This document shows, one piece after another, positions 8,997 to 17,548 of a DNA stretch of 64,000 nt (position 1 is its first letter; every line of letters begins with the position of its first letter). Made by a program: the position numbers and the translations under genes. The notes beneath the pieces were generated by a model that made no database searches, was not told the DNA's origin, and saw nothing but the letters and a program-made list of their open reading frames with translations. The stretch comes from an uncultured Flavobacteriaceae bacterium (GTDB taxonomy: Bacteria; Bacteroidota; Bacteroidia; Flavobacteriales; Flavobacteriaceae), in the NCBI GenBank assembly GCA_947498845.1, contig CANMLX010000003.1, positions 1 to 64,000 of the forward strand. The letters run 5' to 3'.

Positions 8997-10574
8997 ATGA
9001 ACAAACTAAAACTAATCGTATTTGTAATCTCCTTCGCACTACCTTTTGCAAGTTGCAAACAAAATGAAACAAAAAACAAAGAAAGCACATCTTCTAAAAC
9101 AGAAGAAAAACTCTCAAAAAACCCCAATATAGTTATCATTTATCTTGACGATTTAGGATATGGAGACTTAAGTTCCTATGGAGCGACTAAATTACAAACA
9201 CCCAATATCGATGCTTTAGCTTCGGGAGGTATAAAATTCACTAATGGATATGCATCATCGGCAACATGTACTCCCAGCAGATATGCCTTACTAACAGGGA
9301 CATACCCTTGGCGTAATAAAGATGTAAAGATATTACCAGGAACAGCACCATTATTAATAGATACTAAACAGCAAACATTACCTAAAACACTTAAAAAAGT
9401 AGGATACCAAACGGCTATTGTTGGCAAATGGCATTTAGGGTTGGGAACAGGACATGTTAATTGGAACAAACATGTATCGCCAGGACCAAACGAAGTAGGT
9501 TTTGACGAATCTTACATCTTGGCAGCAACCCAAGACAGAGTCCCCACTGTTTATATAGAAAATGGTGATGTTGCAGGTTTAGACCCTAACGACCCAATTG
9601 AAATAAACTACAACAAAAATTTTGAAGGGCAACCAACAGGAAAAGATAATCCAGAATTATTAAAAATGAAATGGCATCATGGGCACAATGCTTCTATAGT
9701 TAACGGCATTCCAAGAATAGGCTACATGAAGGGGGGAGAAAAAGCCAAATGGATAGATGAGGATATGGCAGATAATTTTTTGGTTAGAGCCCAAAATTAT
9801 GTTAAGTCTCATAAAGAGAAACCATTCTTTTTATATTATGCATTACAACAACCTCATGTTCCAAGAACACCTCACCCTAGATTTGTTGGTAAATCTGGAA
9901 TGGGACCCCGAGGCGATGTTATTTTAGAAGCCGATTGGTGTATTGGTGAGTTCATAAAAACACTAAAAGAAGAAGGTATTTTAGAAAATACACTTATTGT
10001 ATTTTCAAGTGATAACGGTCCGGTTTTAAACGATGGGTATTACGATGATGCTGTTGAAAAAATAGGTGCCCACGATCCAAAAGGGGGCTTAAGAGGTGGT
10101 AAGTATAGCCTATTTGAAGCAGGAACCAGAGTGCCTTTTATTACTTACTGGAAAGGTACTATCCAACCAGGTGTATCCAATGCTATAGTTTGCCAAATGG
10201 ATCTACTGGCTTCTCTGGCTAAATTAACTGGCACAAAAGAAGAGAAAACAGATAGTAAAGAACTTTTAGATGTCCTTTTAGGAAAAAGCACAAAAGGAAG
10301 AGATGATTTAGTAATTGAAGCCTCCTCCAGAACAGCTCTTAGAAGTGGCGATTGGCTTATGATTCCGCCTTACGATGGCCCTGCAGTAGCTAAACAGGTA
10401 AATATAGAATTAGCAAATAGTAGTGAACATTTGCTTTACAACTTAAAAGCAGATAAAGAACAACTAAACAACTTAGCTAAATCTAATCCTGAAAAGTTAA
10501 AAGAAATGATTGAAAAACACAACACACTAAAAGCTGGTATTTCAACCAAAATCGAGCAATTAGAATTACAATAA
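8997..10574 (+). CDS. Arylsulfatase-type sulfatase (lipoprotein)
   Basis: 525-residue S1 sulfatase with lipobox PFASC (Cys20) and the canonical maturation motif C91-T-P-S-R95 (TCTPSRYALLTGTYPWR). Metal-binding Asp51-Asp52 lie in IIYLDDLGYGD, and a second metal site in VFSSDNGPVLND at about 336-347. WHLG and GLRGGKYSLFEAG fit the catalytic fold. It is the downstream member of a two-sulfatase unit. The pair has different maturation motifs (CSAAR versus CTPSR), suggesting different substrates. No sulfatase-maturating enzyme, glycoside hydrolase or SusCD pair is nearby, so the target polysaccharide cannot be named. Confidence 0.93.
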   Translation: MNKLKLIVFVISFALPFASCKQNETKNKESTSSKTEEKLSKNPNIVIIYLDDLGYGDLSSYGATKLQTPNIDALASGGIKFTNGYASSATCTPSRYALLTGTYPWRNKDVKILPGTAPLLIDTKQQTLPKTLKKVGYQTAIVGKWHLGLGTGHVNWNKHVSPGPNEVGFDESYILAATQDRVPTVYIENGDVAGLDPNDPIEINYNKNFEGQPTGKDNPELLKMKWHHGHNASIVNGIPRIGYMKGGEKAKWIDEDMADNFLVRAQNYVKSHKEKPFFLYYALQQPHVPRTPHPRFVGKSGMGPRGDVILEADWCIGEFIKTLKEEGILENTLIVFSSDNGPVLNDGYYDDAVEKIGAHDPKGGLRGGKYSLFEAGTRVPFITYWKGTIQPGVSNAIVCQMDLLASLAKLTGTKEEKTDSKELLDVLLGKSTKGRDDLVIEASSRTALRSGDWLMIPPYDGPAVAKQVNIELANSSEHLLYNLKADKEQLNNLAKSNPEKLKEMIEKHNTLKAGISTKIEQLELQ

Positions 10575-10594
10575 ATCACACTTACATTATACTA

Positions 10595-10636
10595 AAAACC
10601 CAAAGCGCAAAACTTTAATTTTGCGTTTTGGGTTTT
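10595..10636 (+). terminator. Hairpin terminator after the sulfatase genes
   Basis: An 18-nt left arm (10595-10612), a 6-nt loop and an 18-nt right arm (10619-10636) pair with a single G-T wobble. The stem begins AAAACCC and ends GGGTTTT, giving an A-tract/T-tract flanked terminator about 20 bp after the stop codon. Confidence 0.75.
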
Positions 10637-10716
10637 ACTGTTTTTGAATTCTACTTTTAGCTATTTATGTAGTTATGTAATACTACCTTATTTAAAGCGA
10701 CTTAGTTAATAATTTG

Positions 10717-10724
10717 TATTTTTG
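10717..10724 (+). promoter_or_regulatory. Candidate -7 element for the GAF-protein gene
   Basis: TATTTTTG fits TAnnTTTG and lies 21 bp before the ATG at 10746. An in-frame TTG at 10722 falls inside this box. That argues the TTG is not translated and that the ATG is the true start. Confidence 0.45.
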
Positions 10725-10745
10725 TTAATAATAACTTTCCTCGCT

Positions 10746-13133
10746 ATGGATATTAACGATAGTATAAAATCGCCTCTAACACTCAAAATAAGTTTCAACA
10801 AACTATTTGAGCATTATGCCACTTTGGCCAAAAATACTACTGATACATTTTTAGCTTCAAAAATCAAGCATATTTTAGAGATTGCAAATCACTATCCAGA
10901 ATTAAGAGAAGGATTTAGCAATTCTAATCTTTTAAAAGAGCGAGAAGACGAAATAAGCTTTATCCTTCAAGACCTGTTCGCTCCTGTTCTTACAAAAAAT
11001 GAAATAAAAACAGCGAGTGTGCCTTTTCACAACTTAATTTTTAATTCATCAGAACGTTTTAGAAATATTATAAGATCTGCTGGGAATGATTTTGAATTAA
11101 CTATTAAAAATAATATGCCTAAAGATGAATGGTATATTATTGCTTGTACCATAGCTTTAAATTTTTGCTACGGCTATAATATTAACTTAAAAAGACCTTT
11201 TTATTACGAAATACCAGATACCAATGGCATCCATAGATATTACAAAGTTTTATACAATGCCGATTTTTGTGAAATAATTCCAACCAAAAAAGCAAAAAAA
11301 ATTACTGAAGAAGATTACAAGCAACTTCTGGATAATTTTGAAAACTTAGAGCTTTGGAAAGAAAAATTTCCAGAAGACAGTTATATCTTTAAAGGGTTTG
11401 TAATTTCAAATATTTTTGATGTTACCGAAGATCAAGCTATTTCAAAAATAAAGTCTAATCTTATTGGAGAAGATAAAAGAAAAGATGAAAACTTTATACA
11501 GGATTTTCATGAAGTTTTTCGCTCTCTTCTTGGAATTAACGATATACAGGTTGGGTTTTCTATATATAATGAGGAAGAACATACGTTTGAAAAAGTATAT
11601 GGCGTTGGTATAAATAGTTACTTATTAGGAAATAATGAATATCTGGCATGTAAAAGCTCTTTATGTCAATGGTCTTACAATCGCTTGATGAACGACAAGA
11701 AATATTTTTCAATTTCTGATGTAGACAGATTCTATAAAAAAGCTAAAGAAGAAGACATTGCTCCACAGCTAGCCACACTTTATGAACAAGGTTTTAAAAG
11801 TGCTATTTTTGCCCCTATTGCTAACGATGAGGGGCTCATGGGTGTGCTAGAAGTTGTTTCCAAAACCCCACTTGCTTTAAATAGTGTAAATGCAAATAAA
11901 TTAGTAGATGTAATGCCTTTTATTGTTTCTGCGGTGGAACGCTCTAAAAAAGAGGAAGAAAATTTAATAGAGGCCATAATACAAAAAGAATGTACGTCCA
12001 TTCATCCAAGCGTACATTGGCGTTTTGTTAAAGAAGCAAAAAACTTTATTAAATCCGATATGGAAGGCGTAGAAGCCTCGTTTAAAAAAATTGCTTTTAA
12101 TGATGTATACCCGCTTTATGGGCAAATCGATATCAAGGATTCTTCTGAAGCAAGAAATAAAGCAACACGTCAAGATTTACAACTTCAATTAAAGGCTGCC
12201 AAAAAAATATTAATTAAGGCTTCTGTAATTGAAAAACTACCTATATACGAGCAGTTTACATATCAAATCCACAGTTATCAGGAAGCACTAAGTAAACATT
12301 TTCAAGTAGATAGTGAACAACAAATTTCTGAGTTCTTTAAACAAGATATAGACCCTGTATTTGAACATTTAAATACCATAGAAGATCTAGAAAAAGACAT
12401 AGCAGCTTATAAAGACAGTATAGATAATGATACTAATGTACTATACAAACATAGAAAAGATTACGATAGCACCATAACTAGAATTAATAAGGAATTGGCT
12501 TCTTTTCTTGATAAAAAACAAGTTGAAGCTCAGGCTATGTACCCGCATTATTTTGAGCGTTATAAAACAGATGGTGTGGAACATAATATGTATGTAGGTG
12601 AATCTATTACTAAAGAAGAAAATAGCTTTAATCCTATCTATTTATATAATTTAAGATTATGGCAATTACAAGTGATGTGTGAAATGGAAAATGCGTATTA
12701 CCAAATGCAATCCAAATTTCCTGTTGCTTTAGATGTCGCTTCAATGATATTGGTATTTAATCAACCTTTATCCATAAGCTTTAGAATGGATGAAAAGCAG
12801 TTTGATGTAGATGGCACTTATAATGCGCGCTATGAAATTGTAAAAAAACGTGTTGATAAAGCGCATATAAAAGGTACAAACAAACGCATAACTCAAAAAG
12901 GAAAAATTGCTATTGTATATTCACAAAAACAAGATGAAATAGAATATTTAAGATATATTAAGTTTTTACAGGAAAAGCATTACTTAGATACCGATGTTGA
13001 AATTGTTGAATTACAAGACTTACAGGCAGTAACAGGTCTTAAAGCAATTAGAGTAAGTGTACTATATCACAAACATGAAGGTGATAAAGAATTTTATACC
13101 TATGACGATTTAATGAAAGAAATCAAGGCGTAA
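10746..13133 (+). CDS. GAF domain-containing protein
   Basis: 795 residues from the ATG at 10746, chosen over the in-frame TTG at 10722, which lies in the probable promoter. No signal peptide or membrane segment, so cytoplasmic. A GAF-like fold occupies about residues 245-400 (FRSLLGINDIQVGFSIY, then FKSAIFAPIANDEGLMGVLEVVS). The flanking regions are helical, with a charged coiled-coil-like part at about 555-620. No kinase, cyclase or output domain is recognised. Its end lies 5 bp from the convergent Fur-family gene. Probably a sensor or scaffold; ligand unknown. Confidence 0.8.
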   Translation: MDINDSIKSPLTLKISFNKLFEHYATLAKNTTDTFLASKIKHILEIANHYPELREGFSNSNLLKEREDEISFILQDLFAPVLTKNEIKTASVPFHNLIFNSSERFRNIIRSAGNDFELTIKNNMPKDEWYIIACTIALNFCYGYNINLKRPFYYEIPDTNGIHRYYKVLYNADFCEIIPTKKAKKITEEDYKQLLDNFENLELWKEKFPEDSYIFKGFVISNIFDVTEDQAISKIKSNLIGEDKRKDENFIQDFHEVFRSLLGINDIQVGFSIYNEEEHTFEKVYGVGINSYLLGNNEYLACKSSLCQWSYNRLMNDKKYFSISDVDRFYKKAKEEDIAPQLATLYEQGFKSAIFAPIANDEGLMGVLEVVSKTPLALNSVNANKLVDVMPFIVSAVERSKKEEENLIEAIIQKECTSIHPSVHWRFVKEAKNFIKSDMEGVEASFKKIAFNDVYPLYGQIDIKDSSEARNKATRQDLQLQLKAAKKILIKASVIEKLPIYEQFTYQIHSYQEALSKHFQVDSEQQISEFFKQDIDPVFEHLNTIEDLEKDIAAYKDSIDNDTNVLYKHRKDYDSTITRINKELASFLDKKQVEAQAMYPHYFERYKTDGVEHNMYVGESITKEENSFNPIYLYNLRLWQLQVMCEMENAYYQMQSKFPVALDVASMILVFNQPLSISFRMDEKQFDVDGTYNARYEIVKKRVDKAHIKGTNKRITQKGKIAIVYSQKQDEIEYLRYIKFLQEKHYLDTDVEIVELQDLQAVTGLKAIRVSVLYHKHEGDKEFYTYDDLMKEIKA

Positions 13134-13138
13134 CATTG

Positions 13139-13576
13139 TTAGTCTCCCTTATTAATTCCATAAAAATACAAAGAATGCTTAGTAATTTCAATATCAAACA
13201 CATCTTCGATAGTCTTTTTAATTTCATTAATTCTAGGATCACAAAACTCTAAAACCTTACCTGTATCTGTTAGTATAACATGGTCATGCTGTTTGTTAAA
13301 ATATGATTTTTCATATTGAGACGCGCTATTAATTTGGTGCTTTCGTATTAACTTAGTTTCAATTAAAAGTTCTAAGGTATTATACAAAGTAGCACGACTT
13401 ACTCTATAGTTTTTAGCTTTCATTTTAAAATACAATTCATCAACATCAAAATGATGATCTGTATTATAAATCTCTTCTAAAATAGCGTATCGCTCCTGTG
13501 TTTTCCTATGGCCTTTCTTTTCAAGAAAGTCTGTAAATACTTTTTTAACTGTATCTTGTGTGCTTTCTGTGTTCAT
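13139..13576 (-). CDS. Fur family transcriptional regulator
   Basis: 145-residue metal- or peroxide-responsive repressor. The winged helix is at about residues 15-88 ([17 protein letters not shown] and [15 protein letters not shown]). The metal-binding region follows, with [15 protein letters not shown]. The structural-zinc CxxC pairs usual in Fur/PerR are missing: only one Cys is present (FCDPRI), as in some flavobacterial Fur-like proteins. It is downstream of a small Cys-rich gene on the same strand (37 bp gap) and near the divergent flavodoxin gene, so iron-starvation or redox control is likely. Which metal it senses cannot be read from the sequence. Confidence 0.9.
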   Translation of the reverse strand: MNTESTQDTVKKVFTDFLEKKGHRKTQERYAILEEIYNTDHHFDVDELYFKMKAKNYRVSRATLYNTLELLIETKLIRKHQINSASQYEKSYFNKQHDHVILTDTGKVLEFCDPRINEIKKTIEDVFDIEITKHSLYFYGINKGD

Positions 13577-13613
13577 ATTTTTAATATTAGTTTAACTTTT
13601 CTTATTCTTACTT

Positions 13614-13973
13614 CTAATTAATGCCATAAAAGCTAAGAATAGAGTTGATTTGCAACTCAAAAATGGTACCTCTTAACAAATCCTCTAAATCGGTAATTCT
13701 GGTTTTAGTAGATTTAAACACTAATTTAAAGTGGTCTGTATCACATTTAATTTGTTTAAACTTTCCCTCACTCATACATTTATCACAAGAGCAGCCATTT
13801 TTTACAGAATCTATAACTTTTACAAGCGCATTGATTTCTTTTTCTTCTAATAGTATAGCAACATCTCCAATTAATAACTGAATTTTTTGAGAATAGAGAG
13901 AATCATTAAAATTGTCTTTAATTAAATATGTTGCTCCAATATTATTATGATAGACGGGATCTAAAAAAAGCAT
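13614..13973 (-). CDS. Small conserved protein of unknown function with Cys cluster
   Basis: 119 residues, no signal peptide. The middle carries a cysteine cluster CSCDKC (about residues 60-65), followed by KCDTDHF (about 75-81), a plausible metal or Fe-S site. The rest is mixed alpha/beta. I do not recognise the family. It is transcribed divergently from flavodoxin across an 88-bp intergenic region and leads into the Fur-family gene, so it probably belongs to the same metal/redox response. Start ATG at 13973 is preceded by a TAnnTTTG box. Confidence 0.7.
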   Translation of the reverse strand: MLFLDPVYHNNIGATYLIKDNFNDSLYSQKIQLLIGDVAILLEEKEINALVKVIDSVKNGCSCDKCMSEGKFKQIKCDTDHFKLVFKSTKTRITDLEDLLRGTIFELQINSILSFYGIN

Positions 13974-13985
13974 AAAAAATTTTTA

Positions 13986-13993
13986 CAAATATA
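13986..13993 (-). promoter_or_regulatory. Candidate -7 element for the Cys-cluster/Fur transcript
   Basis: On the minus strand the sequence reads TATATTTG, an exact TAnnTTTG match, 13 bp before the ATG at 13973. It overlaps an inverted pair AAATA/TATTT (13987-13991 and 14001-14005) that could be part of an operator. The operator idea is speculative. Confidence 0.4.
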
Positions 13994-14026
13994 ATAACAA
14001 TATTTATTTAGATTAATTAAAAATAG

Positions 14027-14034
14027 TAATTTTG
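14027..14034 (+). promoter_or_regulatory. Candidate -7 element for flavodoxin
   Basis: TAATTTTG is an exact TAnnTTTG match 27 bp before the flavodoxin ATG at 14062. Together with the minus-strand box at 13986-13993 it makes a compact divergent promoter region suited to shared repression. Confidence 0.45.
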
Positions 14035-14061
14035 TATTCAATTATTAAAATTTAAAAAGAG

Positions 14062-14595
14062 ATGGATACAATAGGCCTTTTTTATGGTTCAGATACAGGA
14101 GTAACAGATGATATTACAAGAGACTTTGTAACCTATTGGGAAGAAGACAACCTGGAAGTAATGGAAATTGGAGATGCTACAGTAGAAGACTTGCAAAAAT
14201 ACAACACACTTATTTTAGGCTTATCTACCTGGTATGATGGGGACTTACAGAGTGATTGGGAAGATTTTTTTGATGAGTTTCAAACGATAGATTTTACAGG
14301 AAAAACAGTGGCTATTTATGGTCTAGGAGACCAAATAGGCTATGCAGAGTATTTTGTTGATGGTATAGGCATACTTGCTAAAGTCATAATAGAAAATGGC
14401 GGCAATGTTATAGGATATTGGCCTACAGAAGGCTATAGGCATACAGATTCTGTAGCTTTTGTAGAAGGTAACGAAGCATTATTCTACGGTCTTGCTCTAG
14501 ATCATGATAATGAATCGCAACTTACCGATAAAAGACTAGAAACTTGGATTGCACAAATTAAAAATGAGTTTAAGTTCAAGACTAAAAATATCTAG
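14062..14595 (+). CDS. fldA: Flavodoxin (long-chain)
   Basis: 177-residue cytoplasmic FMN electron carrier. The phosphate-binding loop is at residues 8-14 (YGSDTGVT). FMN-contacting loops are LSTWYDGDLQSDW (Trp/Tyr) and YGLGDQIGYAEYFVDG, typical of long-chain flavodoxins. Flavodoxins replace ferredoxin under iron limitation, which fits the neighbouring Fur-family gene. Its stop codon overlaps the stop of the convergent HD-domain gene: both use the same CTAG at 14592-14595. Confidence 0.95.
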   Translation: MDTIGLFYGSDTGVTDDITRDFVTYWEEDNLEVMEIGDATVEDLQKYNTLILGLSTWYDGDLQSDWEDFFDEFQTIDFTGKTVAIYGLGDQIGYAEYFVDGIGILAKVIIENGGNVIGYWPTEGYRHTDSVAFVEGNEALFYGLALDHDNESQLTDKRLETWIAQIKNEFKFKTKNI

Positions 14596-15785
14596 ACGGT
14601 ATTTTGAAAAGCTATTGCAAAAGCAATAACACTAACTATAATACCTATCATAAAAACACTATAGGTTAATCGAAGAATCGCATACTTTTTATGCAACACC
14701 AACCCGAGAAAGTATAGATCCTTTTTCATGGAGGAATAGAGATACTCTTTATCTTGCATCATCTCACTCATGGCCCACTCAAAGTCGTTGAGCTTCATTT
14801 TATGAAAATTTCCAAAGAATAATAAGTTTACTTTTTTATTGGCAACATCATCTTTGGTAAATTTCCCACTGGTTACATTAGGTCTTGTAGCTAATACAGA
14901 TAAAATAATAGATGCTACTGTAACGATTACAAAAATAACCGTTGGTATAATAAGATACTCATTAGAAGGGTTATCTAACTTAGGAATAAGGTTAGAAAGC
15001 ACCATAGAGATAATAATAGCATTTACAGAGAGTAAAATATTAGCTTTGGTATCTGCAATATTACTTAACGTAATATGATTTTTTAACGTTACTCTAAACA
15101 TGGTTTCTATACCACGTTCTGGCAATTCTATTTTATTTTTTTTAAAATTCAGCTCTTCTTTTTTTTGAGATAACTTCTTTTCTTCGCTATCAATTTTCTT
15201 CCTTAATTTAATTAACTCTGCGAGATTTTTTCCTTTTCTTTTTTCCCAGCCAACAGCAGCTTCTGAAGTGTAAAAACGATGCTTTGTAGCTATAAAATTA
15301 ATGTTTTCATCTAGCCATTGCGTATCTGTTAATACTTTATCATGCTTTAGCTCCCATTCTTTTCTTAATAATTCTGATACCTCTGGGTAGTTTTTACTCC
15401 CTATATGAGCACAATCGGCATCTTTAATTATTCTTTCAAGTAAACTCTTAGGTTTAGACGTTATTTTAGTAGCCAATATCACACTTGATACCTTAGCTAT
15501 ACTTTCATGTGAACAATTTTTAGAACTTAAAAAATCCTTAGCTATAACTGCACTTTCTTCCTCATGGTTTTCAATACCTTTTGTATAGCCCGTATCATGA
15601 AACCAAGCTGCCAGTAATACAATTTCTTTTTCGTTATCTGTGACTTCACATAAATCTACCAGTTCAATTGTTTTTTCAACCACACGTTGGGTATGCGCCA
15701 AGTTGTGATACACAAAAGATACATCTAGCGTTTCATTTAATAGTTGAATAACAAATTTTTCAGCTTCTGTAACAATAGTATTCAT
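14592..15785 (-). CDS. HD domain fused to PycTM (Pycsar effector-like) membrane domain
   Basis: 397 residues from the ATG at 15785. An in-frame TTG at 15812 falls inside a promoter box, so the ATG is preferred. Residues 22-130 form an HD phosphohydrolase domain (YHNLAHTQRVVE with His31; WFHDTGY with His63-Asp64; KDADCAHIG). A charged coiled-coil linker is at about 188-222. The C-terminal region 229-397 matches the DUF5706/PycTM type (FRVTLKNHITLSNIADTKANI), with hydrophobic helices at about 250-266, 277-299 and 370-393. In Pycsar defence, PycTM proteins are membrane effectors gated by cyclic pyrimidine nucleotides. No cyclase is present here. A nucleotide-hydrolysing or nucleotide-gated membrane protein is the best inference. 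Confidence 0.85.
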   Translation of the reverse strand: MNTIVTEAEKFVIQLLNETLDVSFVYHNLAHTQRVVEKTIELVDLCEVTDNEKEIVLLAAWFHDTGYTKGIENHEEESAVIAKDFLSSKNCSHESIAKVSSVILATKITSKPKSLLERIIKDADCAHIGSKNYPEVSELLRKEWELKHDKVLTDTQWLDENINFIATKHRFYTSEAAVGWEKRKGKNLAELIKLRKKIDSEEKKLSQKKEELNFKKNKIELPERGIETMFRVTLKNHITLSNIADTKANILLSVNAIIISMVLSNLIPKLDNPSNEYLIIPTVIFVIVTVASIILSVLATRPNVTSGKFTKDDVANKKVNLLFFGNFHKMKLNDFEWAMSEMMQDKEYLYSSMKKDLYFLGLVLHKKYAILRLTYSVFMIGIIVSVIAFAIAFQNTV

Positions 15786-15809
15786 GTAAAGTTGCTCTAA
15801 GTTATTTAA

Positions 15810-15817
15810 CAAAAATA
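15810..15817 (-). promoter_or_regulatory. Candidate -7 element for the HD-PycTM gene
   Basis: Minus-strand TATTTTTG matches TAnnTTTG and lies 24 bp before the ATG at 15785. It covers the alternative TTG codon at 15812, supporting the shorter start. Confidence 0.4.
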
Positions 15818-15868
15818 ACTAAACTTTAGGTATTTGTAATAGGTAGAGACAATACGGTTATTTATGGT

Positions 15869-15876
15869 TAATTTTG
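15869..15876 (+). promoter_or_regulatory. Candidate -7 element for the TTG-initiated membrane protein
   Basis: TAATTTTG matches TAnnTTTG exactly, 26 bp before the TTG at 15903. It supports initiation at that TTG, since an in-frame TAA directly precedes it. Confidence 0.4.
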
Positions 15877-15902
15877 TAATAAGTCAGTTACCAAAAAAAT
15901 AA

Positions 15903-16487
15903 TTGAAAGCGAAACAAACATATCTAAAGGGAAAATCGGTTTTTATAGTCTCATTACTTGTAATTGGAATCACAATTCTAACGGTTTACCTAACTGGAAT
16001 AAATTATAACAGAACTGTAACCTCGAATTTGGACATATCCCTTTCTATCATTGGGTCGGTGCTATTTATTTTTATGGCTTATGGACTCTACGCTGGAATA
16101 GGTTTAAAAGACAACTTTCCAAAATTCAGAGCGTTTAAAACTGAAAGTTTTATTAGTGAATCTAGTGCTATACCAGATTTTAGTTTGCCAGATGTAGATA
16201 CTGGAGACGAAATTGGTGGGTTTATAATTTCGTTTATTCTATGGATTGTAATGTCTATTTTGATATTTATACTTCTGCTTTTGCTAGAAGGGCTTTTCTG
16301 GATTTCGGTTTTTATAATTTTAACAATGCTGTATTGGGTATTTTTTAGAGCTTTAAAGCTTGTGTTTTCAAAATCAATAAAAACAAAAGGAGATCTTGGA
16401 ATTTCTCTAGTTTATTCATTGGGATATACATTTATGTATTTAGGCTGGATTTTTGGAATTGTGTATCTAACTGAACTATTACGCTAA
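15903..16487 (+). CDS. Membrane protein of unknown function
   Basis: 194 residues with about four transmembrane helices: near 14-32, 46-64, 108-150 (probably two) and 170-190. A Lys-rich N-terminus fits the positive-inside rule. Start: TTG at 15903, because an in-frame TAA immediately precedes it and the next Met is residue 58, inside a helix. No conserved domain is recognised. Divergent from the HD-PycTM gene, whose promoter is about 50 bp away. A functional link between the two is possible but unproven. Confidence 0.65.
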   Translation: MKAKQTYLKGKSVFIVSLLVIGITILTVYLTGINYNRTVTSNLDISLSIIGSVLFIFMAYGLYAGIGLKDNFPKFRAFKTESFISESSAIPDFSLPDVDTGDEIGGFIISFILWIVMSILIFILLLLLEGLFWISVFIILTMLYWVFFRALKLVFSKSIKTKGDLGISLVYSLGYTFMYLGWIFGIVYLTELLR

Positions 16488-16545
16488 AAAATTGCCATAT
16501 TTTTTATTATGGCTCAAATAAATAAAAAACATAACATTAACTATC

Positions 16546-17004
16546 ATGCTTACCTGGAAAGATATTATTGGCTTTACCGTTAACGGAAACCCTAAACCTA
16601 ATAACCGTGTAGAAAAAACAGAACTGGAATGGGCTAATTTATTAACCCCAGAACAGTTTAGAATTACAAGACAAAAAGGTACAGAACGTCCACATAGCGG
16701 TGATTTTTGTAGTAGTTATCAAGCTGGCAAATATGCTTGTGTTTGTTGTGACACTCCCTTATTTGATTCTAGTATAAAATTTGAATCTGGTACAGGTTGG
16801 CCAAGTTTTACACAACCTATTAAAGTAAATGCGATTAAGTATAGTAAAGACACAAGCTACGGTATGATTCGCGTTGAAGTAATGTGTAATACCTGCGATG
16901 CACATTTAGGTCATATATTTCCCGATGGCCCAGAACCTAGCGGGTTACGTTATTGTATAAATTCTGAATCCATTACCATGAAAAACGAAGAAACAAATGA
17001 GTAA
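16546..17004 (+). CDS. msrB: Peptide-methionine (R)-S-oxide reductase MsrB
   Basis: 152 residues; reduces the R epimer of methionine sulfoxide in damaged proteins. Zinc-binding CxxC pairs are visible in YACVCCDTPLF and MCNTCDAHLGH. The catalytic Cys lies in LRYCINSESI. GTGWPSF and HLGHIFPDGP are standard MsrB blocks. No signal peptide, so cytoplasmic. Overlaps msrA by 8 bp and opens a run of redox-repair genes to about 21989, probably an operon. Confidence 0.96.
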   Translation: MLTWKDIIGFTVNGNPKPNNRVEKTELEWANLLTPEQFRITRQKGTERPHSGDFCSSYQAGKYACVCCDTPLFDSSIKFESGTGWPSFTQPIKVNAIKYSKDTSYGMIRVEVMCNTCDAHLGHIFPDGPEPSGLRYCINSESITMKNEETNE

Positions 17005-17548
17005 TACAAACTTACAACTAGCAACCTTTGGAGGAGGCTGCTTTTGGTGTACCGAAGCCATTTTTCAAGAGATAAAAGGTGTAGAAAAAGTAGTCTCAGG
17101 CTATTCTGGAGGTAATGCTCCAGGACATCCCACCTATCGCGAAATTTGCTCTGGGCTTACAGGGCATGCCGAAGTGATACAGATTACCTTTAATCCCAAT
17201 ATAGTATCCTACAAAGACCTTTTAATTGTTTTTATGACAACGCACAACCCTACAACATTAAACAGGCAGGGTGCAGATACAGGTACGCAATACCGATCTG
17301 TGATTTATTATCATGACGAAATCCAAAAAGAAATAGCCGAAATTGTAGTTAAAGAAATGGAGGCGTATTACGAAAACCCTATTGTTACCGAAGTAACTGC
17401 TTTAGATATATTTTATAACGCCGAAGATTACCATCAAAATTACTATAGAAATAATCAGGAACAAGGCTATTGTAATTTTGTTATTACACCAAAACTAGCC
17501 AAACTAAGACAACTACATGCAGATAAATTAAAACCAGGTTTAAAATAA
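16997..17548 (+). CDS. msrA: Peptide-methionine (S)-S-oxide reductase MsrA
   Basis: 183 residues; reduces the S epimer of methionine sulfoxide. The catalytic motif GGCFWCTE is near residues 13-20, followed by GYSGG (substrate pocket) and DTGTQYRSVIYYH. It starts 8 bp inside msrB (coupled translation) and ends directly before the SelO ATG at 17549. Typical MsrA length and all key residues are present. Contrast with the divergent paralogue at 20250. Confidence 0.97.
   Translation: MSNTNLQLATFGGGCFWCTEAIFQEIKGVEKVVSGYSGGNAPGHPTYREICSGLTGHAEVIQITFNPNIVSYKDLLIVFMTTHNPTTLNRQGADTGTQYRSVIYYHDEIQKEIAEIVVKEMEAYYENPIVTEVTALDIFYNAEDYHQNYYRNNQEQGYCNFVITPKLAKLRQLHADKLKPGLK

Noticed and set aside
7103..10574. 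Polysaccharide utilisation locus
   Set aside because: Only two sulfatases are present. No SusC/SusD pair, glycoside hydrolase or hybrid sensor is adjacent; the TonB receptor at 1.7 kb is of the FecIR/DUF4249 type and not next to them.
14592..16487. Complete Pycsar defence system
   Set aside because: The PycTM-like domain is present but no pyrimidine cyclase gene lies on either side, so a two-gene Pycsar system is not supported.
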